NCBI GenBank assembly: GCA_013397795.1
Contig: VZTJ01001437.1
Coordinates: forward strand, 148,765-212,764
Reading direction: 5' to 3'
DNA from: Orthonyx spaldingii
Lineage: Eukaryota > Chordata > Aves > Passeriformes > Orthonychidae
Length of the DNA: 64,000 nucleotides
Positions 48,129 to 60,939 of the stretch are shown piece after piece. The notes below the pieces were generated by a model. The model saw only the letters and a program-made list of their open reading frames with translations, did no database searches and was not told the DNA's origin. Every line of letters starts with the position of its first letter. Within the stretch, counting starts at the first letter, position 1. The translations under genes and the position numbers were made by a program.

Positions 48129-51100
48129 GGGCCTAATACTAGGTGTAAAGATAAAATTGCAAACGTTGAAGTACAAAAGCACTTTGTTCACTACTCTTAC
48201 TTTGTTTAAGGGCTGAAGTTTGGTTTGCTCATATATGTGTTAATATTTTTGAGTAGGATATTCAGAATTTTTTATTCTACAACATTCTGTAGTGGGTAAT
48301 AAGTTTTAGGAAACTTAATAACCAACCAGATAAGCATGATTGATTAAGATAAGTGATTTATAATAAAATCCTGAAGACATGTTCATAGTTGTTGTTTTTC
48401 TCTCAAATACTTGAGGAAGTTCCTGTGATAAAGTATGCCTATTCTTAAACTTAAAAAACCTTGGAAGTCCTAAATAACAAAGTTTGTGAAGATAGAAAAA
48501 AAAAAAAACTCAATAAGGGAAAAAATGGCTTTTTTTAATGCATTGTCAGAAAGTGAAAATGGATCTTTATGTTTTCCTATGATTTTACATTTCATAGACA
48601 TTGTGTTATTTCATTACCAAGAGACTTTGCCCAATGTTATGTGATTCTAAGGAAATACTAGTAAAGCAATATAATCTAAACTTGTATTATGCTTTGGGCT
48701 TCTATTTTTTCCCAATTGTTCATTCTTCTTTTTTTAAATTAGTCAATCAGATTAAAAAAGAAAGCAAACATGGCACTCTTGGAAGTCACAGATAGTTGAA
48801 GGTAATGCAGGTAAATGTTAGCTAAGTGTTTTTTCTGGTGGATTTTCCTTTCCTGTGTGAGATCAAGAATACAGCAGCTTTATCTGGTGTGTTACCAGCA
48901 ACTTTTTTAGTAGAGGTATGCTATATGTATGCTTGTGATACTTCATAGGATTTTTATGTTCCTGTTTCCAGCTACACTACTTTCTGATTTATCTTAATAA
49001 AGCTTTTAGAGATTCTCAAGTGGAGTGTAAGTATGTAGGAGATATTTTAAGTATAGGTTATCTAAGTATTACTGGTTGTATTCATAAAGTGAAGAAGTAA
49101 AAAGTTTAACATAAACATGCATGTGTAGCCATGTTTAACTACATGAACAATGACAACTTCAGGCTTCTTGGTTTTCATACCCAGCTTTGTTTGGTGAGAT
49201 CAGCAATGAAAGTGCAAGCTTTCCCCCGGGTAGCCTAGAGCGACCTTTTCTATCTCGCTGAGAGCTTCAGTACTGCCTCTTTTAAAAACAAAACAAAGCA
49301 AAACCACAACAAAACAGTTATTGTCAAAGATAAACCTAACAGGCTTAGATTATACACATACATATATATAGATATACATACATTATATACATACATGTAC
49401 ATATGTATGTGTATGTATAAAAATAAGATGAGAGAATAGAGAAGGTCAGCAGGCTGGGAGGTAGAGATATGGAAATTGGCTGTCATACAATTAAAGAAAG
49501 ATCCAGGCATGAGACACAAGAAATTCTTTAAATAGGCATTTAACGTAAGGTAAGAGAGAAAGGTTGTTTGCTTAGAAGTTTTTGCTAAAACAAATGGTAG
49601 TATGGAATGAGAAGTAAAAGTTAATAAGGATCTTTCTAGTCTTAATCTGGAAACGTACACAAGCCATAACTTTCACATTTGGACTTTTTAAGCACTTTTA
49701 TGCAAGGGGCCTGCTGGGGATCCACATTCTTCTGCAGTCAGTATGGATGCTGAGTCATCAGGAAAGCTGGCCTTTGGTTTCTAAATATAGAGGTGAACAT
49801 TTAAAGGCCTAATCTGGGAACAGTGGACACTCGTATGCAGCTTTGGTGACATGAATGATTTCATTCTTAATAGGCTTGTATCAAAACCATAGCTGTGCTT
49901 GTATTACATATAGTCCTGAAAAACTGTGGTTCCTATGACAAAACCCAATTAATTAAAATTTAAAAATTATTAAAAGAAATATAGAAGTGCAACAAGTTGC
50001 AGTCTTTGATAAGCATCAGAACCCTGTCATGATAGCTTGTGTATCTCTGATATATCCAGAGGGGGTAGAACAAGTAGACTTTGGGGGAGGGAACATAAGA
50101 GCAACCTAAATTAAGGAAGGAAGCTTAGGTTAGGCCTTAGAAAGGGTGAATTTTGACTCTTTGATTGAGTTTTAGCTATTGTGTCCAGGGAATAAGGAGT
50201 GTGATGAGTTTCTGGGAGTCTGCCTGGAAGTTGTGAGGTTGATGAATAGTATTATCAGAGATTTACACTAACATCACCTGTGCAGTTGGTGTACTATACT
50301 AACATTCAGTACATAGGTTGGTGTGGCTTTTTTATTTCTGATTAAGTTCTGCACACTTGGTTTGTTTGGTTTTTTTGAAAACTTTGCTAAAGTAGAACCT
50401 TTGACATTCAAAATGCTGTGACAGAATCAGAATTAAAACAGGTATTTTCACTTTCACTTTAGATGAATTTGTATAACTCAGTATTATACAGTAGGAACTC
50501 ATTCTTGTTAAAGCAAGGTTTTACATTGGTGGTTGAGTGTTTTGTTTTGGCAGCATTCTGCATAGATCCTAGCTGAAGAGATGCTTGCTGAGTGCTTTAC
50601 CACCTGAAATGAGGGGCAGGGAGGGAGAAATCCTGCCTGGTCAGCAGTAATATCAGTTTGGCTAAGCACGTACATTGCCAGCAGTGGCGTTGCACCTCTG
50701 GCAGGGCAGACCTCAGCCAGTGACTCACCCCTGGCTCTCTCTGCACAAATCTGCTGCTGCAGAACATGTGCAGCTCAGGTGCCATCTCCCCATCCAGCTA
50801 CCAAGGTCTTCCAGGAAAGTGAGTCCTCGAACAAGCTGTGAGGTCCTATGGGTGGGGTTCTGGCAGGCCAGGTATGGCCCAGGGATGCTCTGATGCCTGG
50901 CTCTGCTTTGAGTGAAGCACATGCTTCATTGTTTAGATTTCTTACAGTCCAAGTAGGCAAAACTCCTTGTAACTCTGAATTAAGGAAAGAATATCTATTA
51001 AGTGGATGGCAGCAGAGGAAAACTGTTTCAAGGAAAAGAAAATTTTTCTTTAAACTTTGTGTCAAACTTTCATGCTGAGTATGCACGGTATGTTTCAAGA

Positions 51101-54100
51101 GCTATTTTTTTTGTAGGTGAAATAGCTGGGAATGGAACTCTTTAACAGGATGTAAAAAACCTGTAGCTATGTTAAGTGACAAAGCTCTGGCCATTGCATC
51201 CAACATGCAGTGCTTTTGTGCAGTGGCAGTTCGTGTGCAGCTGATTCATCAGTGAAAAAACCAGCCATTACCTTACTATAAGATGTGAGCTTCAAAATGA
51301 GGCTGTGCCCTCATTTTCTATGAGAACTTAAAACATGCAAAGTTTGAGCTTTGAAAAGTTAGTCCGCCATGTGTGAGTTATAAAGCCATGACAAATTAGG
51401 AACCCATTAAATCTTGAAAATACTTGAATTTTTCATCAGTTTCCTTCCAGCTGATGTAAGACTAAGGCAGATGATTTTACAACAGAAGGGGGTTTCTTGA
51501 CAGTATTACAGCAGCATGATGAGAAGAATCTTTTTTTGATTGGACCAGGGTAGAAATCTTCTGACAATTGTGCTAAAAGGTCTGGCTCTAGCTGTAAACA
51601 TCTTGTCTGTTGCTCTCATGGAGTTTCTCAGCAGCGTGTAGGTGTAGTCAAGGTCTCTGGGCTCCAGAAGATAAATGCCTAATACATGACCTACAAGTGT
51701 ATTTCTACTGCCTGTGGTAGATATAAAGGAAACAAGAAAGTCCTGGTTTATTCCACTAGTAGAAAAACCAGTAAATGCTTATTATCCAGCCCATTTCCTA
51801 ACATGTTCTTTGGAGAAGACTGAATCCTTCTTTCAGTTATGTATGGTATGCTGAAGTATTCATTTGGGACTTTATTACTAGTTTGTATTATAATTATCTT
51901 CATTTTGGGTGCTGTCTTCGCACAGACTGAAAACCATGATGCATCTCTTTTTCTTGATTGAACTTTTTACTGTTATTTGTCTATTTTCTACCTACGACAT
52001 GCCAAATACTAATTATTTCATGTGTGCTACCATTAATATATAATGGATGAGGCTTTGATACAATTAAAAAATTAAAGAATGCAATTGAGATGAAATGGAG
52101 GTATGAATTATTGATTGTCTACAATATAGTCACAACTCCAGCTTAAACTTTTAACATTGTGTGTGACCAGTTATTATGTCTCGTTTAAACCTTATGTGAA
52201 AAAAAAAAAGGAAAATGCAAAATATTTACTGTATTCACAAAACTGCTAGTGCTTCTTTCTCCAATTTCACTCATCCCTGTTAATTCTGACAATGTTGCCA
52301 TATGACTTGTGGTGAAATTAAATTTCCATAAAAAATGCAAGTTTTGGGTATAAAATATACTTGTGAATTTCTCTAATGAATGTGCCTTGCCACAAAGGGC
52401 CCACAGCAGCTTACTGCTCAGTGACTATTATAATGCACAAATAAAGTGCCTCTTGTGAGAACACCTCTAATATGACACTTACAGTATCATATGACATGTT
52501 TTCTTTCGTATGATTCCTAGGACAATCCTGCCTCAGTTTGATACAACAAATACTGTTCTGGCCCTCAGGAACCAAGTAAAAATTTTGCCACAGACTTCAC
52601 TTAAGACAAGATCTCATCATAAAGAAATGTCATAGTCAGATCTAGAACTACTGTGCATACCTATTCAGGGATCTGTTGACACTTTGATGAGTGCAATATC
52701 AAGAGTTGTTGGGCTACATTTTCTGGGACATTCTTGATATTTGTGGGTTTATGCTTCCAGATAGGAAAATGTAGAATCTTTTGGAAAAATGAAAAGGAAA
52801 GAAAAAATGCTCCAGCTTTAGTATATCTCTACATTGCTGTGTTGCCAGACCTTCTTTTTAAATTAGTTTTTAAGTTTTTCTAAGAAGTGCTTTAATAAAA
52901 CATTAATTTTGGTGTTCAGCAGTCACAAAACAGAAGCAGTCCAGAGTCTGTATCTGCTCCATACAGAAAAGGCCTGTAACAGAAGCAGCAGAATGATTTA
53001 ATATGAAGAATTTTGAAAAAGGAAACTAAGCTGTTTTGCATTCTCATTTATTAGACAGGGAGAGGGAACTGAAGAGAAACCTTTAAGGAACTCAAATTGC
53101 ACCTGAATAATTTGCATTTAGAAAGGATGTTCCTTTCGTGTTCAATTGGTTTATTGAATCCATGCTGGATTCCTGTAAATGCTACACAGGTTTTGCATCT
53201 CCAGTATTTTGCCTAAATTAAAGACTAACCTTTGGAATCTGGCTTGGCTATATTACATTCATGTTTGGTGTAATAGAGGTGAAGAAAGTCATTGAACTGA
53301 ATGGCACAAATTCTCTTGGTCCTTTAGAAGCAACTTTAACAGCTATCACACTTGGATGTTCAGAGTGACAGGAATTAACATCATTCCTATACATAGGAAC
53401 ATCCTTCTACTTGAAACAGCCTTCACAAATTCATGTTTCAGTAATCTACAAGGGCAGAGTGTGGTGCTGAAGGAGGAAAAGCTGAATATACTTTTCATTC
53501 CTGTGAGAAATTATAAAGAGGGCAAGTGTTTTGAGTGATGAGCAAGTCTGATTCTACTGGTCTGCCATAAAGAAACTTGAAACAATGCTTATTTTACTGA
53601 AAAAAATATTTTGAAAATGATTGTCTTAAGGAGCTGTGGGGTTGGTGTGAACGTGGACTGACGTAATTTTGTTCCATTAGTGTACAGTATATGTTGACAG
53701 TAAATTCTTCCTGCAGACAGTGGTTATAAAAAGTTTTGCCTTGGGGGGTTACACAAAAAACTGTACTAGAAGTATAAGAGAAATCCTGCTTTGTATGTGG
53801 GACTTCTTAATAGTACACCTATTTCAGTCTTGTTCTGTTTCAGCATTGGTGTGTAGGTCTCTCAGGTATGCTGTACAGTCTTTATGGACAAGGTAGTATT
53901 TAACAAGGTGCTTGAGGCTTGCAATATTTTGGAATTTGTTTGTGATTTTTATGCAAAAGCAAAATCATATTGCAATCCGACAGGAATCTAATTTTTGAAT
54001 TACACTCAGGAAGTGCTTTGTGGAAAAATACCCAAATCAGTTACAGGGATTAGGTATTTCATATTCTACTGAATATACCCAGGATTAGACACATCAGATT

Positions 54101-57100
54101 GTAACTAGCATTTTTGGGTTTATTCCTAGCAATAAGTACTTGTTTGTATTAAGGCAGGGTGATAGTTTGGTTCTGATCCTGAAAAGCAGGAAAAAGCTAA
54201 TGTCTTTGTGGACTCTGCACTCACACTGTCTTTAGGGGAACTTAGCAATAACACTGCAATTGCTCTTTCAGCTGGAGTCTGGGATGTCCTGAGTTATTCT
54301 GAATATGTGCTAGCCTCAATTATTGGTACCCTGGTCCCCAGATGGAATTTTTTCTTTCACTCTTCTGCAGCATTCCTTGGCAAAAAGGCTACTCTTACCC
54401 TTTACCACAGAGTAACTCTACTTTGTTTGAAATGACAGTACTGAAAAGTGAAAGCTTCTATGAAAGGGGAATCATAACTTTTTCCCAAAAAATGCCATAT
54501 TGTTGCATCCCATGACAAGAAACTCTCCAGTAAACAGTTTGCCAGTGCTAAACATCAGGACCAAATAACAAGAGCCATGGCTAAGATAACCACCATAATA
54601 AAGGTTGACTAAAGCCATATATAAATAAAGGCTTCTCAGACCTGGATATTTTTTACATGTGCCATCAGCAAAAAAAGGCATGGCATGGCTACCATCCTCG
54701 AGTTCAGTACAGCTGCTAAACTGCAGTTGGTTATGAAGCTGTGTAAGAAATTGTTCCATCCTGGTGAATAATCATCTCATCTCACTCATTGTTAACTCAT
54801 TGCTTGCTCATGGCTGGGTTAGAGTGAGGGTGATATGGTAACACGCACAGCAGTAAGTTTGGCACCTAAGACAGAAGAATGCTGTGTATTCTCAGAGATG
54901 GAGGATGCATCCCATCTGTCTTCTGTTCTTTGCTCTTGGTATTTCAAAGATTAATAAATTGGTATCAGTATGCTGCTCTGTTTTCTCCAGGCACTCCAAG
55001 AATGAGATTTGGAGTACCTAAGAGATCTACTAAAGCTCAGAAATAAAACATAGGTCATCTAGAGCAATGGATCTTTCCACAGTAAGAGCAAAACTTGACC
55101 ATGACAGGGTTTTCTTTGAAAATGGTTCAGCTCTGTCTCAGAAAGTACAGATAAGGAACTTAAGTATCCACATTTGTGTGCATGTGTGTGTAAAACAAAA
55201 TAAAAATTCCAAACCAAAGCAAGTTGACTTGCTTCTTCCCAGCTCCACATAGACAGAATCATAGAACTACATAGATAGCAGTTGTGTTGCTTTATGCATG
55301 CCTGAGGCGTGGTCAGGAGACAATATAGAAATACATTAAAAAATAGAATGGGAAAAAGAAACTAATGTGCAGAAATGTCTTGCTGCTATTTTGTTTGCCT
55401 CTACATGTTGTTGTAAATAAATGAGTATGTGCAATTGACCATGGATTATCCTTTACCCTTGAGGATCTAAAAACTCAATTTGGAACAAGTTTTGCAGCAT
55501 ACTTCATAACTTCTTTGGATTTTTTAAAACTTTTTAATAACTTGGCATATGAATTTATGAGTGTACTGTGGTACTGTCATCAAAAAGAAGATCAAAATAG
55601 TGACTAGAATAAGTGAAAAGGAGATAGAACTGGCACAAAATCTGTATGGAACAAAGAAGTTACCTTTATTATTCAAAGTACAACTCCCGTTGGGAACTTG
55701 CGTAGGTATCATATAAATCATGATGGAATAGGTCCTCTAATGAAGGACCATTATGATGGGAAGCAGGTAGTCTCCATTTGAAATAAAAAGCTAGGCACAA
55801 TTATACTGGTTGTTAGCGTGCAAGCAGCTAAAAGGGCCCTGTGTGTTATTAGGCACTTACTACTTGAAGTGGAATTGTCTGATAGGAAAATTGGGTGGGA
55901 CTTTCTGTGGAAAAAAAATGCAAATTGTGTACAAAGTTGTCCGTATGAGTCTTATGACTGAGTTTAGTGGTTTAAGGTTTTCTTGGCAATGAAAGAAGTA
56001 TTTTGGCTCTTCCTGAGGTCTGTAAGCTTTATTAAGCACATGCATGACAAGTAATCTGCTAGCAAACTATGTTTTCTTTGCCTCCCTAGGACCCTTAAAC
56101 GTTGACTGAATCCCTTAATCTGAGACAGGCATTGCTTTCACTGTTGTTTCTATGTCAGATGAATGTGAATGGTGAATCTGTCTTTGGAAGGCAGGAGATG
56201 AGATGCATTGTCTTTTAGTGGTCAAGTCTGATAGACATCCTTTTTTATGTGTCAGTATTGAGTCTTATAAAAGAGTTTTCAAAAGTGAAAGTAAGTTTGT
56301 CTGAGAGAGAAAGATAAGAAATAAAGGATTAGTATATCTCTCCATACAATAACTCCTACTGTGAAATCCTAGACCAATTTCTAATGCTAGGTTAATAGTT
56401 GGAATTTGTGATCTTAAAGGCCTATGATTCTAATGAGAGATTTGCTCCTGACTTCAGGATGATCACAGTTTTACTCCTGTGGTGCGGGTGGGCTTTCCTA
56501 GGAAAGCTAATGTATGAAATACAGCCTCTGCCAGCACATCATCAGTGCAACACGATGGGAAGAGGATAGCACTGAATGACATCCCTAGCCAATAACAGCT
56601 GCTGTGAGCATCCTGTCAATCAGTGCATTAATGTTAGTCAGCAGCTTGATTAATGACATGGAAACATTTGCTCTTTCTCTGAATGGTGGCTGAGTGCCTC
56701 CTGCAAGAGCAATGGAGATCACCTTCTGCTGAGCTTATACATATATGCAGGAATAGAGCCATTATGGGTGCTTCAGTGCATTGTGTAACAACCTCTTCCA
56801 AATTAAGGAGGCTCTGAGACATCAACCAGCTTATCCCTGCCTGTATTTGTTTGCACACTTAAAATCAGCTGACTCTCAGATCAAGTGGTACCTTGTAGCT
56901 TTAAGCTCAGCAGTGGCTGTAGTCTGTTTTAGGGAATTTTTCTGTCACTGTAAAAGACAAGACTCATACTAAAGATGGCCCTGGAATTTCTTTGCAATGA
57001 TCCTCCCCGAGAAACTTGAAGTGTCTTGATTGCAAATAGGAAAACACTTGAAGAAATGTGTGTACATGGTAGAGAGAATTTGAGAAGGCAAGGAAAGGAT

Positions 57101-60100
57101 TTTATTGAATAATTTCCACAAAATAAAGTGGAAAATAATTATTTATATCAAACCAGAAGGAAACAGAACAGTAATGTGAAGGGACAGAGTCCTTTTACTA
57201 TCTGAAAGTACTGGAAGTTTTACTCAAGACCGGGCAAAGTTCTGCATTGTGGTATTAGATGTCAACATCCTGAGATATTCAGCTTGGCACAGTGAGACCA
57301 CTTCATTGCCTCATTTCATGCTAGTGTGTTTCAGGCTATGTGCTGAATATGTCCAGAGCGTGGCTTTTTATTCTATGTGAAATAGATTAAATTTTCCTAT
57401 TTTGACGGAATATCTTTAGCAGTATGCTCTGAAATGCCTTAGGGATTCAAGCCATCCCTTAATCAATGCTGCAGATGATGCAGTTTTGATTTTTTTTCTC
57501 TAATATATGAACTATGACACTAGATTCATCCTGGCATACATCTGTCAGACCAGACTGAAAGCATTCAGTTAGAGCCACTTCATTACCAGCACACGGCCAA
57601 CAAATAGGGGACAATCTGAAAAAGGGGGACTGAAATATAACATAGATGGGAAATATAAGATATTTCAAAATAAGGTCATAATGGAGGATGTAAATTGCAC
57701 AGCAATCCAGACAGCAACAGGACTTCCTCAAAATATGCTACAGTATCTGCATACTGATACTGACTTTTACAAATATGCAACAAATATGGATTGTTTGTGA
57801 AATGAACAGCTATGGGTCAAGATGTAACATAACAGAGAAAACAACTTTGCAGATATAAATATTTATTATTAGTGGACAGTAACTACTTCCTACTAAAATT
57901 GGCAAGAATTATGAACCCAACCCTCTCAGTACTTACTGGAGAATTAGAAGGCTAATGAGAGAGTGTAGCAAAAAAACCTCTTCTGCCTTCTAGAAAAATC
58001 AGCAAAGCTAACATTGCCAGACCATAATGAAGAATACTCCAGTGTATTGAGAGCTACTGGGCTGCTGATCCACCACTAAAAATCTCCTGTGCTTGATACT
58101 GAATGACAAAAAGAAAAATACAAAATGAAAAATCCTGCATTGGCTGAAGGACATGCAGAATTCTTTCCCATCTGTATTTTTTGTGATTGTTAATACTTGT
58201 GTGAAACACTGCTGGACTGCCATAGAGCAAATTACAGGCAACAGATGAATGTGTCTGGTTTGATCTTCGAGCTTCTTTGATAAGATGCAGGTAAGAGTTA
58301 ATGTCATCTCTACATATTGTGGCATGTTAACGTCTGCTGTTCCTTTCTGGGTTTGTTTGCAGTTTCAGTCCTTAACTTATGACCTTTTCTTTTTTTAATT
58401 TAGCCATTGGTTACATCCCAGAACATGTGATTCATTTGAACTGCAAAATCCCTGTTTCTTGTGGTACTAATAAGCATTGTGCCTACTGAAAGCTGTAGCA
58501 GAAGAGAAAGGGAGGAGGCCTAAAAGGCTTGACACCGTCTTTTGTCTGTGTTGCAGCAAGGGGAGAAGGAAAGATGTATAGGGATTGTCTTATCATCATG
58601 CACACATATACATGTACATAAGCATTTTTACTTGTTTATCTAATCTCTTGGATGCTTTTTCGATGCCTGTCTTAACCCTTTGTTCTTGAAGTAAGCAAGG
58701 AAAAACTATATGACAGGCATTTAATTTTTTTCTTTCTCAAGAACAGCTAGTGTCCCTTGTGCTGAGAAGAAAATGGGACTGTGTGGAAAGCTAAATTTCA
58801 ATTAACACATCAAAGGGCAGTTTGTGGTGTTTTGCCTATAGCTAGGGTTTAACTGAGTTGCAGGACTCTGGGAATTTTGTGTTTTTCTATAGGTTCACTT
58901 ATTGAATTCTTACATCTCCTACTTTTCTGCTCTTCCTCTGCTTCTCTGATGGGGACAAATGAAAGCAGTATAATCTTGTTGAATATGGTTCTTGCTGATG
59001 AATTAGATGAACAGCTGCTGGGAACAGTCTAGGAATACAATTTGGTGAAAAAAAGAGATAAGATACAAACAAATTCCCTTATGAAGCTGTTCATTCTATA
59101 TGCAGTATTATACCAGATTGGTGAAAAAATGGGAAGGCCTAAAATTCAATTTCACTTTGAGCTGGTTTAAAAAGAAGCAATTCTACATACATTGAAGCCA
59201 CAAAAACATATAAGTACAGACTTTTACTTGGTAGGTAGAAACTGCACAGCTGTATACATTTGATTTTTTGCATGCATAAGAACTTACTTTTACAGGCACA
59301 ACTATTGTACTTTCTTCTCAGTATTTCCCAAACAGTTATGCTAATTCTTACATTATGCAGTTCATATCTTTTCTTTGTGCTTTAAACCAGATTGGGAAGG
59401 GGGTGAAAACCCTACATTTTGGCATGCAGGATAATCAAAAATCCAATCCAGAAAATGGAAAAGTCATTGGTGTGTCAGTGTTCCTGCAATATCCTCCAGC
59501 TCACATTTTTGCATTGTAAAAATCCAGCATGCAATTGTGTGTTGAGATTGGAAATTAAAGGTAATCTCCTCAGTTGCCTGATGAATGTTATACACCAAGT
59601 GAAGCAATAGCATTTTGCTTTCTTGTCTTGCTACTTTAGTAATTCTTTCACAGGTCTTTTTCACCTAGCAGGGTCTGGGAAACACACAGAATTAAACACA
59701 CCTGTCTACAGAAATGGGAGAGCCAAATGGGAGAGAACGACATTGGTCTTGGATCAATTACCATTTAGAGTAGTTCTAATAATTCACGTATTTTGGAAAG
59801 GTTGATGGGCATCTTGGTAATATATAACCTGCTAAAACCTTTGTCCACACATCCCATATTTTGAACCAAGTGTCTGTGGTGTACTAACTTGTGTCCCTTC
59901 CTCCCACTGCAGGTCAGTAGTAGGAGTTGGATTATTTTCTTCATTGGTGGGTTTAAAACAAATTAAAACCTTCTTTTGTACAGTTTGTAAACTACAAGCT
60001 TGGTCTGAAAATATAACCATTTTAGAGTTTTAGGAAAGTAATTTTAAATAAATTATTTCAAATGTTATCCTGGAACAGAATTTTTTTCATGCCTAGAAAA

Positions 60101-60921
60101 CTGGAAGAGGCCTTCTTGGTAGTTACGAAAAATGGAAAAAGAAATATGTATTTTTAGAAATTAGCTCTTAGAAATAATCTAAAAGTTTAATAGTAGTCAT
60201 GAACACTTCAACATAAATGATGTTTTGGTTTCTTTAAAAGGGATTGCACTAGTTCTCAGGATGGAAGTGCCATCAGATCAACTGTAACTATAGCTTGACA
60301 CTCTGTGCCTCTGTGTATGTGCATAACTTGATATTATCTAAGTATCAGTAACAGTGATACCTAAAGCTACCATGGATAAACACAGGTTTCTGATGACAGC
60401 ATCTTAAGTACAGGAGAAAAGCTCTTGTGCAGTTTATGTTTATAATACCATCATATCCCTGAGGTGCTGACAGAGCTTCACTCACAGTTTTTTTGTGAGT
60501 TGTTTTTGTGCATTTCATGTATCAGTTCTCTTTCTTGATGAAAATCATCGATATTTCTTCACTTTAAATAAAGACATTAAGAATTAACATAATAATAACT
60601 TTTAGTACCCTGGTTATTTAAAAGAATTCAAAATCTCAATTTGACTTCTTAGTGGTTGTAAAACGTAGGTTTTGTACAAAAGAATTGTATTTTTAAAAAT
60701 AATGCAATTAATAAAGTATAACTCTTTTTGACATATATGTTTAAAAAATGCTAGTTTTCTTAATTTTTTTTTTTTATTTTCTGAATTATTTTTTATTTTA
60801 TGTGGAGGTTTGTTTTATTTTACTAAGGCCTTGGCTCCCCATTTGTAACAGTTGTACTGCTTAATCTGTAGCAGTCAAGTTAAATGAAACAGGTTCTCCA
60901 GTCATGAAATCATTACAGGGG
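48129..60921. other. Intergenic sequence, no gene recognised
   Basis: Nearly 13 kb of mostly AT-rich DNA. A locally GC-richer block lies at about 50590-50920. A short CR1-like scrap (CAGAATCATAGAACTACAT) is near 55255. No CpG island, conserved exon, tRNA or small nuclear RNA was recognised. Human synteny would place TLK1 further right, in the same orientation as METTL8. Confidence 0.55.
49350..49418. repeat. TA/CA-type microsatellite
   Basis: Impure alternation of TATA, CATA and TGTA tetranucleotides with internal palindromy over about 70 bp. Confidence 0.85.
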
Positions 60922-60939
60922 AAAAAAAAAAAAAAAAAA
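60922..60939 (+). repeat. Poly(A) tract beside an old CR1
   Basis: Eighteen consecutive A directly abut the 3'-end side of the antisense CR1 that follows. Confidence 0.9.
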
